From Xiphophorus maculatus (taxonomy: Eukaryota > Chordata > Actinopteri > Cyprinodontiformes > Poeciliidae): 64,000 bases of DNA. Within the stretch, counting starts at the first letter, position 1, and each line of letters begins with the position of its first letter. This document shows positions 1-31,850 of the stretch, one piece after another. The stretch spans positions 30,009,717 to 30,073,716 of the forward strand of contig NC_036443.1 in the NCBI RefSeq assembly GCF_002775205.1. The letters run 5' to 3'. The notes under the pieces were generated by a model, which was not told the DNA's origin, did no database searches, and saw nothing but the letters and a program-made list of their open reading frames with translations. A program made the position numbers and the translations under genes.

Positions 1-439
1 TTAGCTTCATAACTGATCAAAACTTGTAGCTGTTAGCATGTGGTTTTGACATTAGTTAGCTTGGTCATTGAACAAAACATATAGCAAATCTCACCAACTT
101 CCTGACTTGCATAAATTCCAGCTGGGTATGATGCTACTAAGATAGCAATGCTACATCTACACACCTACCCAATGTAAGGCTAGCAGGCAGGTTTTGTTCC
201 TGTAATAAAGATTTTGTTGTTGCTCAGATAAAATATCTAAAATTAAATAAAAATTACACCACTAGGAGAATTTTTATAAAAACGATGTAATCCCGTCTTT
301 CCACTCTTATTATCAAATTTTTAATCTAGACTCCGTCAGCACTTCTGACAAGTAAAAAGAAACTTCACCAAATAACATTAGGATTTAATAGAGATGTTTT
401 CAAAGAACCACTGATTATTGTGTGTTTTCTCTTTACTAG

Positions 440-2620
440 TTGTAGAAGATATTTGTGAAGAACCAGAAGTCAATCCAGATCCAGAAGAACCCAAAGGACC
501 TTTAATCCAGAACACAGAACCAGAACTATGTCAGGAGCCGTTAATCCCGGACCGTAACGCTTTGGGAGAACCGGATGAAGAGCCACTTCCACCTCCCATC
601 TCTCCACCAGTGGAACCATTACAGCTTGATGAACTGGGAGCTGACCCAGATCCTGCAGCTCCTGGCCCAGCGGCCGGTTCTTTAGAGTCTGCTGGAGAAC
701 ATTTGCAACCGGAAACTGATGGTCCAGGTTCTGGTGACGTTGGACCGAGTAAGGTTAAGGTGGAGAGAAAGGTGGAGCGGGTTGGGGCCGAGACACAGCA
801 GCCTGTGAGAGAGGAAAACCTCAGGAAAGACCAGGAGGGGATGAACACTCAGCAGGTAGGGCATCAGGTCCGGTTCTGGTATTAGTCTGTAATAGAACCG
901 ACCCGAACCACACCAGTCCTGGTGTAGCTCCTTCAGTCAGAGGTCCGTTGAACAGTGGTTGTGTTTCCATTAAAATGTTTTAAAACGTTGCCAACATTCC
1001 ACTAAAATCGAAAAAACTTAATTTTGCAATTGCGTTTTTTTAAACTAAATAAGAAACAGAATCAAAATCACAGTGGAGTTTGTTCAATAAAAAACACGCC
1101 ACGCCATCATCCTCCTACTATTTCCTGTTGTCCTCTTTGTTGTTTCCTCCAGTAGTAACATCCTGTTGTTGATCATATGACTCTTGTGATGTGAAAAAAA
1201 ACAACCGAAAAAAGCCAAAAATTTATAAAAATACAAGCATTTTGAACTTAAGATGAAAGAAAGAAATCTGTTCTGGCCAGAATTACTCAAGCAGCAGTTT
1301 TAGCTTCACCTGGATCAAATTCTGTAAAAATAAATTTCCTATTAAGCTCCTTTGGCCTTCAAAGTATTTATTGGTGAACCAGAAAAAATAATCACCAGAC
1401 CAGCCCCTACGTTGAGTTGATATTAAGTTTAACTGCCCTCCTTCTGAAGGACAGACGGAGCTTTCCTTCAGGTGACGGAGATCAAAGCTGTTAGCGCAGC
1501 ATTAGCATTAGCGCTGCACTCTGGGAAACCCTGCCAAAGGGTAACATTTCAGAGCAGATGATATGCCACTAGGCCATGGGGGGATTCCCCCTTCAACACA
1601 TCTCGGCTGTTTCTTAAACCTGAATCTGGAGGAACCGTCTTAAAACCTCCAACAACTTCCTGCTCTGTAAACCAGGGATGGAAAAATAATTCTCATTTTG
1701 GCCCAAATCAAATCATGATTTGATCAAACTTCCTAACAAACTGTTAAAATACTAATAAATAGCTGTCTCTGTATTTGATAAGTACTTCTTAAAGATGCAG
1801 TATGATATAAATGATCCAAGATAAATTTCTCCTATGGGAGACTAATAAAATTATCTTATCTTAAAATTGACTCTTTTTTAGCTTTCCATTATGTTTTAAT
1901 GTTTTTCCCTCACCAAAAACAAACCTGGAGTGTTGCTTTGATTCTTTCATTAATAATTGAGAAATCCTTTAATCTCCATGGCAACAATTCAGCTGTGTAA
2001 AATGCCTGGGGGGAACTAGCCCCGCCTTCCAGATGTAGCTCCTCCCCCACAGAGCTCCTTCAGACTAGCTAGAAACAATTAGCAAACACCTGGTGGAACT
2101 GCTGAGCTCATTACTGCTCAGTAAGAAGCTGGTAAAAACGTTAAGTCATATTTGTAACATTTTTGTAACAACTGAAGGGAACATAGTTACTTGATTGTGT
2201 TAAATAAAGTTGTTTTCCCCCTCAAATTGTCAACTTTGCAAACTCAGAAACTTCCTTGTCTTTCTCTAGAAATTTTGAAATTAATTAAAAAATTAATGAA
2301 ATTAATTTTAAAAAGTTTTTCCATGCAAATTTTTAAGCTCAGAAAATTCAGTTTTTCCTATAAATATTTTCAGATTAATCTAAAAATGTCAAGAGGTTTT
2401 TCGCAGAAGTTTATATCTTTCTCTTTTTTTCTATCTATCTACAGTGGCTTCAAACTCGCATCGTCATTATCGTAATTACTCGTTTTGGGGGTGCTGCAGC
2501 TTTGATAACGCTTCCTTCCTGTTGTCCCTCCAGATTGTCACACTGGTCTTCTACCTTTTGGGCTTGCTGGTCATCCTGCTGAGGTTCTGGTCTTACATCG
2601 GCCGTTTTATTTACTTGTGA
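440..2620 (+). CDS. 3' part of an unrecognised gene: acidic/proline-rich region plus C-terminal membrane anchor (partial)
   Basis: Two exons can be supported. The first opens after an acceptor TAG at 437-439 and encodes an acidic, proline-rich stretch dominated by E, P, D and G. A strong donor (GTAAGG) follows position 748, leaving phase 1. The second opens after ACAG at 2441-2444 and runs to TGA at 2618-2620; it takes up phase 1 exactly. It encodes about 57 residues: a short polar lead with a Cys-Cys pair, then roughly 25 hydrophobic residues (about LLSLQIVTLVFYLLGLLVIL), then a short R/W/Y-rich end. That topology suggests a tail-anchored or single-pass membrane protein. The first reading frame also stays open to another donor after 855, but that donor leaves phase 0 and would not join the membrane exon in frame. 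The 5' exons lie outside the window. I do not recognise the family. Confidence 0.55.
958..1300. repeat. GTTTCCATT-family dispersed element, copy 1
   Basis: It begins with the family head (GTTTCCATTAAA) and holds the shared internal module around TTTCCTCCAGTAGTAACATC (1142-1161). The same module recurs near 20340-20600, 61404-61813 and 63083-63460. The other end cannot be recognised here, so this copy is degenerate or truncated. No coding capacity is seen, consistent with a non-autonomous DNA transposon. Confidence 0.45.
1310..2180. other. Intron of the membrane-anchor gene; degenerate repeat matter
   Basis: No exon is supported. Near 1790-1862 there is a tail-like stretch ending in TAATAAAATTATCTTATCTTA, which resembles the A/T-rich 3' end of a fish LINE or SINE. 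The remainder is low-complexity, AT-rich intron sequence. Confidence 0.3.
2225..2400. repeat. CAGAAA/TTTTCTAGAAAATTT/AGATTAATCT degenerate repeat, cluster 1
   Basis: The stretch is built from short variants of 'ACTCAGAAA', 'TTTTTCTAGAAAATTT' and 'AGATTAATCTAAAAA'. The same vocabulary returns at 35520-35960, 37205-37345 and 56330-56775, so it is one dispersed, internally repetitive family. It sits directly upstream of the last exon of the first gene. Confidence 0.45.
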
Positions 2621-2802
2621 ACCCAGAAGAGAGAGGCGGACATGAATCAGCGCCTCCACGCAGGTCAGACCGCGCTGCTCTTCTTTTTGTTGTTTCCTCG
2701 CCCTTTACTGACACCCTGTGGTTAAATCACGCAACTACAGTTTACATTTCAGACTGCGGCTGTTGGATTCATAAAGCCCATTTCTGCTATGAAAGAAAAA
2801 CT

Positions 2803-2808
2803 AATAAA
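2803..2808 (+). terminator. Polyadenylation signal for the membrane-anchor gene
   Basis: An AATAAA hexamer lies about 185 bases after the stop codon at 2618-2620. It is the first good signal downstream of that exon, so cleavage is probably near 2820-2830. Confidence 0.4.
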
Positions 2809-2819
2809 AGCCCAACAGG

Positions 2820-3245
2820 AAGTCATAATTATGTATTTTGAAGACATAATTTCGACTTTTAAGGTCAATTTAATTTCCATTTAAAAGTATTTCGTATTTT
2901 AATTTGAATAATTGTGACTGCTTCTGTATTTCATAATCATGACTAAATCATAATTGTTAATAAGAATATCAAAATTATGATTTTAAGTGTCATAAATATG
3001 ACTTAGGACATCAGAACTATGACTTTGTATTGCTTAATTATTACTTTAAATCTCAAAATTATGACTCAATATAATCCTTTTGATTTTTAATATGACAATT
3101 ATTAATTTTAAAACAAAAAAATTGGGACTTTAACTCTCATAATCATGACTTGGAAAATCAAAATTAGGACTTTGTATCTCAAAATTATGTCTGGAACTCA
3201 TAGTTATTATTTTGAAAGTTTAAATTATGACTTTTATTTTTTTGG
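2820..3245. repeat. 'ATAATTATGACTTT' degenerate satellite-like repeat
   Basis: Variants of ATAATTATGACTT and of 'TCTCAAAATTATGACT' recur roughly every 25-35 bases across 400 bases. Related wording (TTATGACTTTATTCTCG) occurs at 16915-17165. No coding signal is present. Confidence 0.5.
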
Positions 3246-4800
3246 CTTCCTCAGATCTTAATACTAAAATATAATTGTACTTCTTAACTTTACCAAAGAA
3301 ATATAATAAAATTGCTCATCTTAAGACAAACATTTAGAGCTTTGCAGCATCTTCTATAAAAAAAACCCAAAAAATAATGTTTATAATTGCCCTAACAACA
3401 TGCAGGTGTGGCTTGAATTAATTTACTTATTTATTTTATTTTATTTTTTCAGAAGAATACGGAGAAACAGAGCTGTCCTTCCTCCGGTTCTCCTCTCTTT
3501 TCATCCTCCTCCTCCTCGGTTCTGGTCCTGGTTCTTGGTAGATCCAGTTTCTGTGTCTCTCAGCTGCAGCAGGAGCGGAAAAATGAGGCTCTTTTGCTTC
3601 ATTCATGATCATTTTTAAAACCCAAAGTGCCACAGGAAGTTATTTTCTGTTTTATTTTAGTTGTTTTGATTTGCTGCAAACTGCAGATTGTTTCTTGTTT
3701 TTGTCCAAACTTTGGTCTTGGTCTAAAAATCTAAGGGTGTCTCAGTACATTTTGGTTTTTTTACTAGCTCGAATTGCTGGATGGAAACTTTAGAACAAAT
3801 CAGATTTGCAGATTTGATCGTGTAAAACGTGTTTTTGTAGATTTTGGGGGATTAAAACATAAAGTCACGCGTTTCTAATCTCAGAATGAGTTAAAATATG
3901 AAGACAAATCCCATCAAAACATGTCTGATGTCATTTATCCACGCAAAGTTTTAGAAACGGATGTCCTGCAACGGTTGGAGGCTGCAGCTTCCGGTTTGGG
4001 CGGCACGTCTTCAAAATAAAAGCATTGAAATGTCGCCACGTATGTATAAATAGTAAATCCAGTATTTATACTTGACAGTGTGTCCAAATATTTTAGTTCC
4101 TGTGTGGAAAGCAATCTGGACAAACTTTTACAACTTTCCAATTCAAAGGAGCAATAATAATGTTTTTAGATTGAATTTGTATGAAAGGTGACGTTTTTTC
4201 AGAGACTTCCTGGAGATAAATCACTGATTTATCTTTCTTTTCTTTTCTTGAATTAGTGCACAATATTTTAAAGCATAACACATGGTTTATTTAATTTAAC
4301 TTTGGGGTCAAAAAGTATTTTTGAATTTAATTGAATGCCTTAAGAAGTAGCAAAATACATAAATTAACTAAATATGACCTTATCTTTTGTTTTATAGAGC
4401 TCCTTTTTAATAGCTGCTCTCTCGGTTGTTACCAGGATCACATATTTAAACCAAAAATTAGGAAAATTATTGTACTTTCAAATTCCAAGACTAATTATTT
4501 CTATTTTGTGCTGGCTTGAAAAACAAGTGAGGTGGTAGTTCATTTATTTTTTAGAATAGGAGACAAAAATAAATTCAGGCATCCAGATGTTTTTCAAATA
4601 AAAACACAAAATAACTTTATTCTAAAAAAAAATGTTTTCTCTGTGAACCAGTAAAACATTTAATATTTTAATTAAATGAAGTAGAAAAAATAATTTAAAT
4701 GTCTTAAGAAAAACTTTACATTTTCCTAACGTTTTTGGGTTGAACGTTTTCTATTGTGTTTGATTACAAAATATTTTGTGTACTTCGTCTACATTTAAAT

Positions 4801-5440
4801 CAGGGTTGCCCAAAGTGCAGCTCGGGGGCCATTTGTGGTCCTTGAAGTGATTTTGTGCGGTCCTCAACCACAATACAAAAATGACACCAACAGATTTTGC
4901 CAGCTCAGTGTTAAAAAAAACCTAAATTAAAGTATTCTAAATATTAAAGTACTCATCTTTTATCAACCATATTTTTCACTTTAAATTAAATGTCATTGTG
5001 AACATCCGGTGCTCCAGTTTAGTAAACTCCACAATATAAAGCAAAAGTGACACATATTCTTTTTATGTTGCATTGAAAAACATCTAAATATAATAGAAAA
5101 ACTATTAACAGGTTATTATTTGCTTTTTTAAAAAAAATTGTTTATTTTAAACAAGGCAAGCCGGGTAGGTTTTATCTTTCAGATCTATAATTTTGTATAC
5201 CTTAATTTTCTGTGGAAATCAGACTTATTTATTTTACTAAAATATTGTAATATTTTTATCAAAAATAGAACAAAGGCCCTCAGTATATTTGATTTATTAG
5301 CTTGTTCAACTGATCCTAAATACAGAAAATGTGCAAAAGAGTTTTTAAGCTTTGAATCTACAATAAATAACATACCTTTCATCCCCTAAAAAATCTATTT
5401 GATTTGATTTGATTTTTTCTCTTGGCCCGCAAGTACATTT
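4801..5440. repeat. hAT-like MITE (CAGGGGTGTCCAAA family), degenerate copy
   Basis: It starts CAGGGTTGCCCAAAGTGCAGCTC followed by GGGGGCCATTTGTGG, the head of the family best seen at 47850-48328. A GGCCCGC remnant near 5423 marks the other side, but the terminal inverted repeat there is lost. The short reading frames inside are not genes. Confidence 0.45.
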
Positions 5441-5489
5441 AACTCGACTGCATAACAAAAAATAGTAGCGTCAACGGAAACGCTTTTAT

Positions 5490-5737
5490 TTTTAAATGAC
5501 GTCACCGGATGAGGATGTAAAGCAGCCGCTAGCTTGACAGAAAGTATCTTAGGCTGAGCTGGCTGTTGGTTGGGGCTGTTTTGACTCCGCTCGCTGTTCC
5601 CCATCGACGTCCTTCTCTACGTGGAAGCTGGTCGCTCTCGTCGGGGAGGTTTCCACACACCGAGGCGGAGGCTGAACACACCGATCTGCTTCAAGCAGAA
5701 CCGATCAGAAGAACCCCGAATCTGCTGATCTGACGCC
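5490..5737 (+). promoter_or_regulatory. tpd52l2: tpd52l2 promoter and 5' UTR with a CRE-like site
   Basis: This is a locally GC- and CpG-richer island just upstream of the tpd52l2 start codon. It contains a perfect CRE (TGACGTCA) at 5498-5505 and no obvious TATA box. The transcription start is not fixed by the sequence, but is probably between the CRE and about 5600. The start codon at 5738 has the context GACGCCATGG, a good Kozak match. Confidence 0.5.
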
Positions 5738-25230
<19,493 letters not shown>

Positions 25231-26680
25231 ACCCACCGCACCGCCTCCTCATCCTCGCTGCCATCTTCCTCACGACCTCAGACTGTACTGTTATGGAGCC
25301 CTGACCTCTGACCCCTTCAGCAACACTCTGCATTTTGTCCTACAATCTGTAAATCCTGTTATCATCTCTCATTAAAATAATAATTTTGAGTCAGAAATCA
25401 GAAAAAGAAACTAAAAAATGTTGCGTTTTTCCTTCTTTTTGAACATCTGTGATCCTCACTGAAAGTTAAAAACTTTCACTTTTCCTGCTCTCACACTGTG
25501 AGCACATATTCTGTTCGTTTCCTCTTTAAATGCAGATTTTTGCTTCGCCGTTTGATTGAGGAAATCTTCGGTCTCAGCATGTTTGTCTCACCTCACAAAC
25601 CCTGCAAGCAGCCACATCACACCTAAAGAAACTCACAAAAAACACCCAAGTTGTAAAAACTGCACCCATTTTGTATTATAAACTATTTTACACTGCTTTG
25701 CATAACGTTTTTACATAATTTTTATCAATATGTATAAATATATATGACTATATTATATCGTCGGTGGTAGTAATCAGGGTTGACAGCAGGAAACAAACAC
25801 TAGTGGGTCAGTTTTTCTCAGTTCGTTACACTAATCAAACCAAAGCAACTGGGAATAAAAATAAAAACTGGTTTTAATTTCAACATTTTCTCCATTAATC
25901 CAACCCTGGTTTGTTTCTGCTCTTCTCGTCTGCTCAGATTTAGCTTAAAGAGGAAAACTTTACAGGTTTTCTTCATTTTGGTGTCAATTTAGAAATATCT
26001 CACGCTGTTTTTTGCCAACTGGTATGTGAATGTACACAAGTTAGCCGCTGCTAGCAAAAACAAACTAAATTTAATGGCTAAAAAATGCAGAAAATCTGGG
26101 TTTTTTTTCTGAGCCTGATTAAAAAAAGGAGGAATTTTGTTTTGCTCAAACAAACTTTGCATTTGTACCATTTTGAAATATTTTCCTGCAGCTTTTCTCT
26201 TCCCTTAAGTGAAATGTCTTTTAAGAATTGGAACTATAACTTCTCATCAAACTGCTTTAAGTCTATTTCGTTGTTACATTTTTATTTTATTTTATTTTTG
26301 GTAGGTTAGATTTTGTTTTTCGAGAACTTGTACGCCTTCAGCTGAAGTTGCCAACGTTTGAATTGTCTGTTACAGAATTTTCTTTTCCAAATGAGAAAAA
26401 ATGTGATTTAGTTGGAAATGTTTTCCCCACTGACTTAGAAGATTTAGATGAACCTTTTCTGCATTTATTTGTATTTTTGGAGACGGCCAAACAAGAACGG
26501 TTTACCTTTATCTTTTTTGTTTTGGGTGCCAAGGGAAGTGCAGCTTTACTCACTTTTTGTCCTGTCTTCGTCTCTGACTGGAAAGGGATGAGATTTGGGA
26601 AATCATGCTGAAATAATTAAAGATCTCTGGTTTTGTTGTATATGTGTAGAGATCAATAAAGCATTCCTTTAAATGAAAAC
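25231..26680 (+). other. tpd52l2: tpd52l2 3' UTR with polyadenylation signal
   Basis: No exon or known repeat is obvious from the stop at 25228-25230 to the AATAAA at 26655-26660 (context GATCAATAAAGC), so this is the likely 3' UTR of about 1.45 kb. An earlier weak ATTAAA near 25372 could give a short form. Confidence 0.5.
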
Positions 26681-28212
26681 CTGATTTTGGCTCCATAATT
26701 TTTGCTTTTTTTTTAATTTTTAGATCTGTTCTGCCTTGTTGAAGCACCATAACATAATTTCCAAACAATCTCAAGTTTAATGAATTTACGTTGTAATTAT
26801 GAGAGGAAACATTTTCCTTATGGTTATTCAGATCTGGGTGAGTGTATCTTTTAAATAGTAAGAAATAAGCGTTATAAGATCTATAATATATATTTACTAC
26901 CTTTGGCTACAAAGGTTCTTTTTATTTTCAAAAAGTAAAAACGATTTTATGCCCTAAATGTATTTTTTTACACGCTTCAATTTCATTTGGTTAATTTTAC
27001 CACAAGATGGCGGTAGTTACAAAGTTATTTTGATTGGTACAGGACAAAAGCTGAAGAGCTCCGGATATGACTCATGTTGCATAGTCACTCAACCTGTGAG
27101 TCATATTTTTAATTCAACTCATATTAGTTGCTCTCCTGATGTCGGGCGTTAAAATACTACAAGAAGCATGACATTGTATTTCCTATGATATATTAATTAA
27201 ATATGCTGTAAATTAGATTATAGTGGAATTAAGTTACACTAGTAATCCAGTAGTAAATTATATGACTAAATTCATGCTGAGAACTGTTTAAAAATTTGTT
27301 CAAAGTGTGATATATATGTGTTGCAAACTGTCTTTGTCATGTTGTTTTTGTAAAAACATGACAGAGTGAGCCCTCTTAGTTGCAAACTATCTTTGACGCA
27401 TTTTAAACCGGTCGCCATGTCAACAAGAATTTCGACAGTTAGGGAAAAGTAAACGGCTCATGAACAGAGAGCTCTGGATGAACATTATGCAATTTGTATC
27501 TTGGAAAACTTTTGTTTATTTGTGTATTTATGTTTTTTTCTTTTATCTTTTTTCTATGTTCTTTTATAAAATAAGAACGGTGGGTCAAATAATGTGATTA
27601 TCAACCTTTTAGCTTTGTTAGCTTAGCTACATGTTAACTTTAATCTCTTTTTCACCAGCAGTTAGTCAGTGAAGGAACATTTGTTTAGCATGATATTCAT
27701 TTATCTAACTTGTGTGTGTTTTTTTTTTGTTACCACATTTAAAGTTGAGTCAGATTCAGCTGGAGCCATAATCCCCCAAATCAGTCCAAGTCTCTCAGTG
27801 AAGAAGGTGAGCAACACTGTGATTAATGACATGCTAATTAGCATCATTACAGAAAGTGTATGGAGATTTCTCTCTGTCCCTTGTTCTTTTTCATTTTAAT
27901 TTCACAACAAAACTAAAATATGGATTACTAATAATTGTTATAAAATGATACTATAACATCTTTCTGTCTGGACTGGACAGTTTGAAAAACAGGTACTGTA
28001 CCTTAACTCAATTTCCCTCATAACTTACTCCCTCTTGTTCTCCTAAATTAAATTAACAAAATGTTCAGAAATCTGCTATTTCCATCACTTTGAGGTGATG
28101 ATTAATATGAGTCAATGTAATTTTAAAGTTATACATGTTAGAAGTTATAATTTTATATATTGTTACATTTAAGTCTTTGTTTATATATATATATATACAG
28201 TATATATATATA

Positions 28213-28249
<37 letters not shown>

Positions 28250-28261
28250 TTAAAATTAATA

Positions 28262-28325
<64 letters not shown>

Positions 28326-28830
28326 TTTATATATATATAAATTTAAACTTTTTTTTTAAATAAAAAGTGCACCTTTATTTGACTTTTAGCTCATTTTTAA
28401 AATCTGCTTTTAATTTTGCTTCAAATAGTGAATTACAATGTATTACAGAGCCCCTTTATCCTTTTGCAATCTCTCGCAATATTGTATTAGTGAATTCATG
28501 CAGCATCTACAAGGTTGTAGCAGGTTTTTCAAGATTTTTCCAAGTATTTTAATATCTTGTTTGTGAGATAGTTTAAGTTTTTTAACTTTTTCTTTAGGAT
28601 ATAAATGGACCACGAACTTATGTGCAAAAGACAAAAGTAAAACAGGTCAAACATGGTCAGTCATCTCATTCTGTCCCTTCTAAGACATAAACACAAACTG
28701 TCTGTAAGAAGGAAAGAAAGAAAAATGCATTCAAATTATTTGGACTACTTTTGAGTTATTTTCACCGGGTAATAAAGTCATCTGAGAGGCTGAAAAGTTC
28801 CTGGCTGCGCCCCTGTATATATGGACACGC
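26681..28830. other. Intergenic region between tpd52l2 and ppdpf
   Basis: AT-rich sequence with no supported exon. It holds a long AT microsatellite (listed separately). The short frames here have no recognisable product. Confidence 0.4.
28180..28345. repeat. (TA)n microsatellite in two blocks
   Basis: Two long TA runs (about 28182-28246 and 28267-28342) are separated by a short AAGTTAAAATTAATATTAT spacer. An internal TATACAGTATATATATATACTGTATA palindrome is present. It lies about 0.6 kb upstream of the ppdpf promoter. Confidence 0.9.
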
Positions 28831-28919
28831 ATGTCGCTGCTATGCTTGGCTGTGGGTGTGTGGAGCCATGATGTAACGGGGAGAAAGATGATTTTTTTCC
28901 TACTTCCGTTACCACGCCT

Positions 28920-29140
28920 CCTTTGGGTGACGTCACCCATTCCGCAGTATAAAAGTTCGAGCACCCTCCATGGCCTCAGAAAAGAAGCATTGTCGATATC
29001 GTCTCGGACCTTGGAGGGTTACATTTACCCAAAACCTTTTTTCAAATGGGCCCCGTCGCCTAGCGTTTGCTCCCCCCATCCTCGCCGTCTGAATTGAGTT
29101 GGTGCTACAGAACATCAGCACATCGTCTGGGTTAAGTAAA
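28920..29140 (+). promoter_or_regulatory. ppdpf: ppdpf core promoter (CRE palindrome and TATA box) and non-coding first exon
   Basis: A 16-base perfect palindrome TGGGTGACGTCACCCA (28924-28939) contains a full CRE. It is followed by TATAAAAG at 28948-28955. Initiation would fall near 28978-28985. A non-coding exon then runs to a GTGAGT donor at 29141. The next exon, with the start codon, begins at 30494. Confidence 0.7.
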
Positions 29141-30521
29141 GGTGAGTTTTTTTTAAGGTCAGAAAATGGTGGAAAGGGCTTCTCTCCCCTCGGCGAGGCG
29201 AGGCGAGCTAACGGCTGGAAGCTAGCGGCTGTACGTCGGTTAAAAATTAGAAACGGATAAAACCGTTTTCTCCCTTTGTCGTTGCGGTACCCGTTGTTGT
29301 TTATTAATAGTTAACGCATTTTTTAAATTGTTTTTTTAACGGTCGTATCACGGTAGGTTGTGTGGTATCAGACGGACAAAATGGTCACCGCAGTTTTTAG
29401 GGTTACTGTTGTTCTGACCCAGAATTTTCACGAAGCAGCAGCTTAATTCAGACCAGCTCCGTGTGTTTCAGTCTAAAACCGGTCACAACCTGCTGTTTTT
29501 TGTTGTTGGTTCAGCATTTGCGTTGAATGTAAAGATGTCGGTTTGGTGCAGTGACTGTTTTTAATGTAAACACCCCCTTCTTCCTCCTCCTCTTCCTCAC
29601 TGCAGAACAGTGACAGAGACGTCATGATGGAAACAATGAAGTTTATGGTGCAGAACCTAAATCTGCTCCTCCACAGCCTGTTCATGTTGTTTTAAACGAT
29701 AAACCCACTGTTTTTAATTTTTGTGTCAAAAGAGATTAAATAGAAAAATCCAGATCAGTTCTGACCGGAGCTCAATGGGTCATTAATGAATAAATGTTCC
29801 CATTGTTCATTAATTGCACCAAACTACAAGAGGTTTTTATTTTAATTTTTATAATGTTATTTGATCCATTTCATTTGACTTCGTTGCCATTATTGTAAAC
29901 CTTTTAGTTGATCAAAATCTAAACTAATCTGAGGTTGGCAGACTTTTTATTTTTAGGAATATGAAACGCAACATGTTTATTTATTTTTGGCCATTTTTAA
30001 TGTTGCTCTACAGAACTAAAAAAAAATTGTATTGTCGCGCATTGTATTGTCTTGTATTAATGTCTTGTCAATGGCAAGAACAAAGTGTGGAGAGAAGAAA
30101 ATAATAATGCATTTTATTTTTCTTTCAAAACAACCCAAGACACTTTGCAACATTTTAAACACAATTATCAGTAAAAAAAAATGGCTATAAAAACACAAAA
30201 CTAACAAAATAACTAAAATGAGAGCAAAAACGTCAAAAGTTTGCAGACGAGCAGCGCAGTAGCATCCACTCGATGTGGACGACAAAATGAATATAATAGC
30301 AGAAGCATCAACAATATAAAAATGGCAGAATCAATAATTTAGTTTTTTTTTTTTTTTTTTTTTTTTTTAAGCGTTTCACAATAAATTACAGTTACAGAGT
30401 TTCTGTCAGCACCTACAAACTTCTGTTATATGGCTCATCTCTATTGAGGCCTCATGTAGTGGAGATGAGTAACCGAGTCTGTTCCTGCTCCAGGTTTCCA
30501 TCAGTGACCAACTCCTGAAGA

Positions 30522-31850
30522 ATGGCAGCCATTCCAGCAGGCGGTTCCCTCGTCGCAACCACCGACTACTACCGAAGTGAGTCCCTCTGTCCGTCCGCCT
30601 CTGCTGACCGTCTCACTGCATGTTTAATCACTAATTAACATTTACCTCCCCTGCAGGGCGCATCGGCTCTACGTCCAGCAGCAGCTCATGCGGCAGTTCG
30701 GAGTACAGTGGGGAGGTCATCCCTCACCATCCAGGTAAACGGCTTCAAATGTGGCTTAAAGCTGCAGGTTAACTTTTATAAAGAATGTTTGTTTTTTATA
30801 TTTGAGTTAACTCACCATGTTGTCACAGAATGAAAAGATCCACCTCCTCCCTGAGCTATAGGAGGAGGGGCTTAGCGCTGTCAATCATCCTCATGTTCTC
30901 ACTGCTAAATATAATGGCAGAGAAAGAACTCAATTGTTACAGGGAGATATGCTAACTAGCCTTAGCATTCACAATAAGAACTGCTAGCTGCAGCTTAGAG
31001 ATCAAGGGGGGAAGAGGGAGATGATTGACAGCGCTAAGGCCCGCCTCCTGGCTCTGGCTGGTTCTAGTTAGCACTTGGAGGAGGAACTCTCTTTCTTTCT
31101 TTTTTTTTTTCTTTCCACATTTTGTCTCGTACTATTCTGTCAAATATACAAAAAAAAGATTTTCTAAAACTTGCATACTGCAGCTTTAAGTTGGTTTTTA
31201 GGCTGGGAAAATAAACACGCCCATAAAGAGTTTTAACTGCAGGGGAGTGACAGACTGTTGCTCAGAGATTTAAACTTTCACCCAGAAACCAACCTGCCCA
31301 CATGTTGGGGTTTCTCTGCTAACATTACATCAGTTAATACTGGTGTTGCCACAGAGGATTGAGTCATTTCTGCTAGGTTGTAATGATGCCAGGAGGTTTT
31401 TCTTAAAGCAGCCGCACCCATCCAGCTCACTTCCTGCTGGTCAGAAACATGCAGCGTACGTTTAGATCCAGAGTCTGAGCAGCAGCAGCTTCCTGAGCTG
31501 CTCAGTCATCCTGACTCGGCTGTAGAGCTCAGCAGCTGGTTACGCCACGTTAAGTGCTGCTCTGTCTCTCCAGGACTCCCTAAGCAGGATTCTGGCCATT
31601 GGTGGTCCAGCTTCTTCTTTGGGAAGCAGCCAGGGATGACGCCGCTTACCGAAGAGGCGCACCAGAAGTAAGTCCGAAGCTGCCTGAGCCGTTCCTGTTT
31701 TATACATTCGTTTTTCTAACCGCCACCTCTGTCAGGGTGGGGGTCTCGGGCGCCGTGACGACCGGTCAGATCACCTGCATCGCCAAGGAGATGGTGCTGC
31801 AGCGGCAGGCGAGCGAGAGCAGCGAGGCAGGAAGCCCCGTCTCCTCGTGA
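30522..31850 (+). CDS. ppdpf: Pancreatic progenitor cell differentiation and proliferation factor
   Basis: Four coding exons, 30522-30576, 30657-30734, 31574-31667 and 31736-31850, join in frame (intron phases 1, 1 and 2) into 113 aa; the human protein is, from memory, 114 aa. Family landmarks are the N-terminus MAAIPAGGSLVATTDYYRRR, a Ser-rich stretch, HHPGLPK, the aromatic GHWWSSFFFGK core, and a C-terminal part with a GQITCIAKE segment. The gene was named for its effect on exocrine pancreas development in zebrafish; the biochemical role is not established (family knowledge). The start codon is 28 bases into its exon. Upstream are a TATA box and CRE. AATAAA signals lie at 31957-31962 and 32160-32165. 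In mammals PPDPF lies next to PTK6, as here. Confidence 0.95.
30756..31190. repeat. ppdpf: Dispersed element with CTTAAAGCTGCAG ends, in ppdpf intron 3
   Basis: It begins TTAAAGCTGCAGGTTAAC and ends ACTTGCATACTGCAGCTTTAAG, imperfect inverted ends. Inside is a GATTGACAGCGCTAAG...CCTCCTGGCTCTG block that recurs at 36465-36500 in another copy. No coding capacity. Confidence 0.55.

Noticed and set aside
5138-5389. 83-codon frame in the 4.8-5.4 kb element
   Set aside because: Inside a degenerate MITE; no conserved motif.
28160-28363. Ile-Tyr repeat protein
   Set aside because: Translation of the TA microsatellite.
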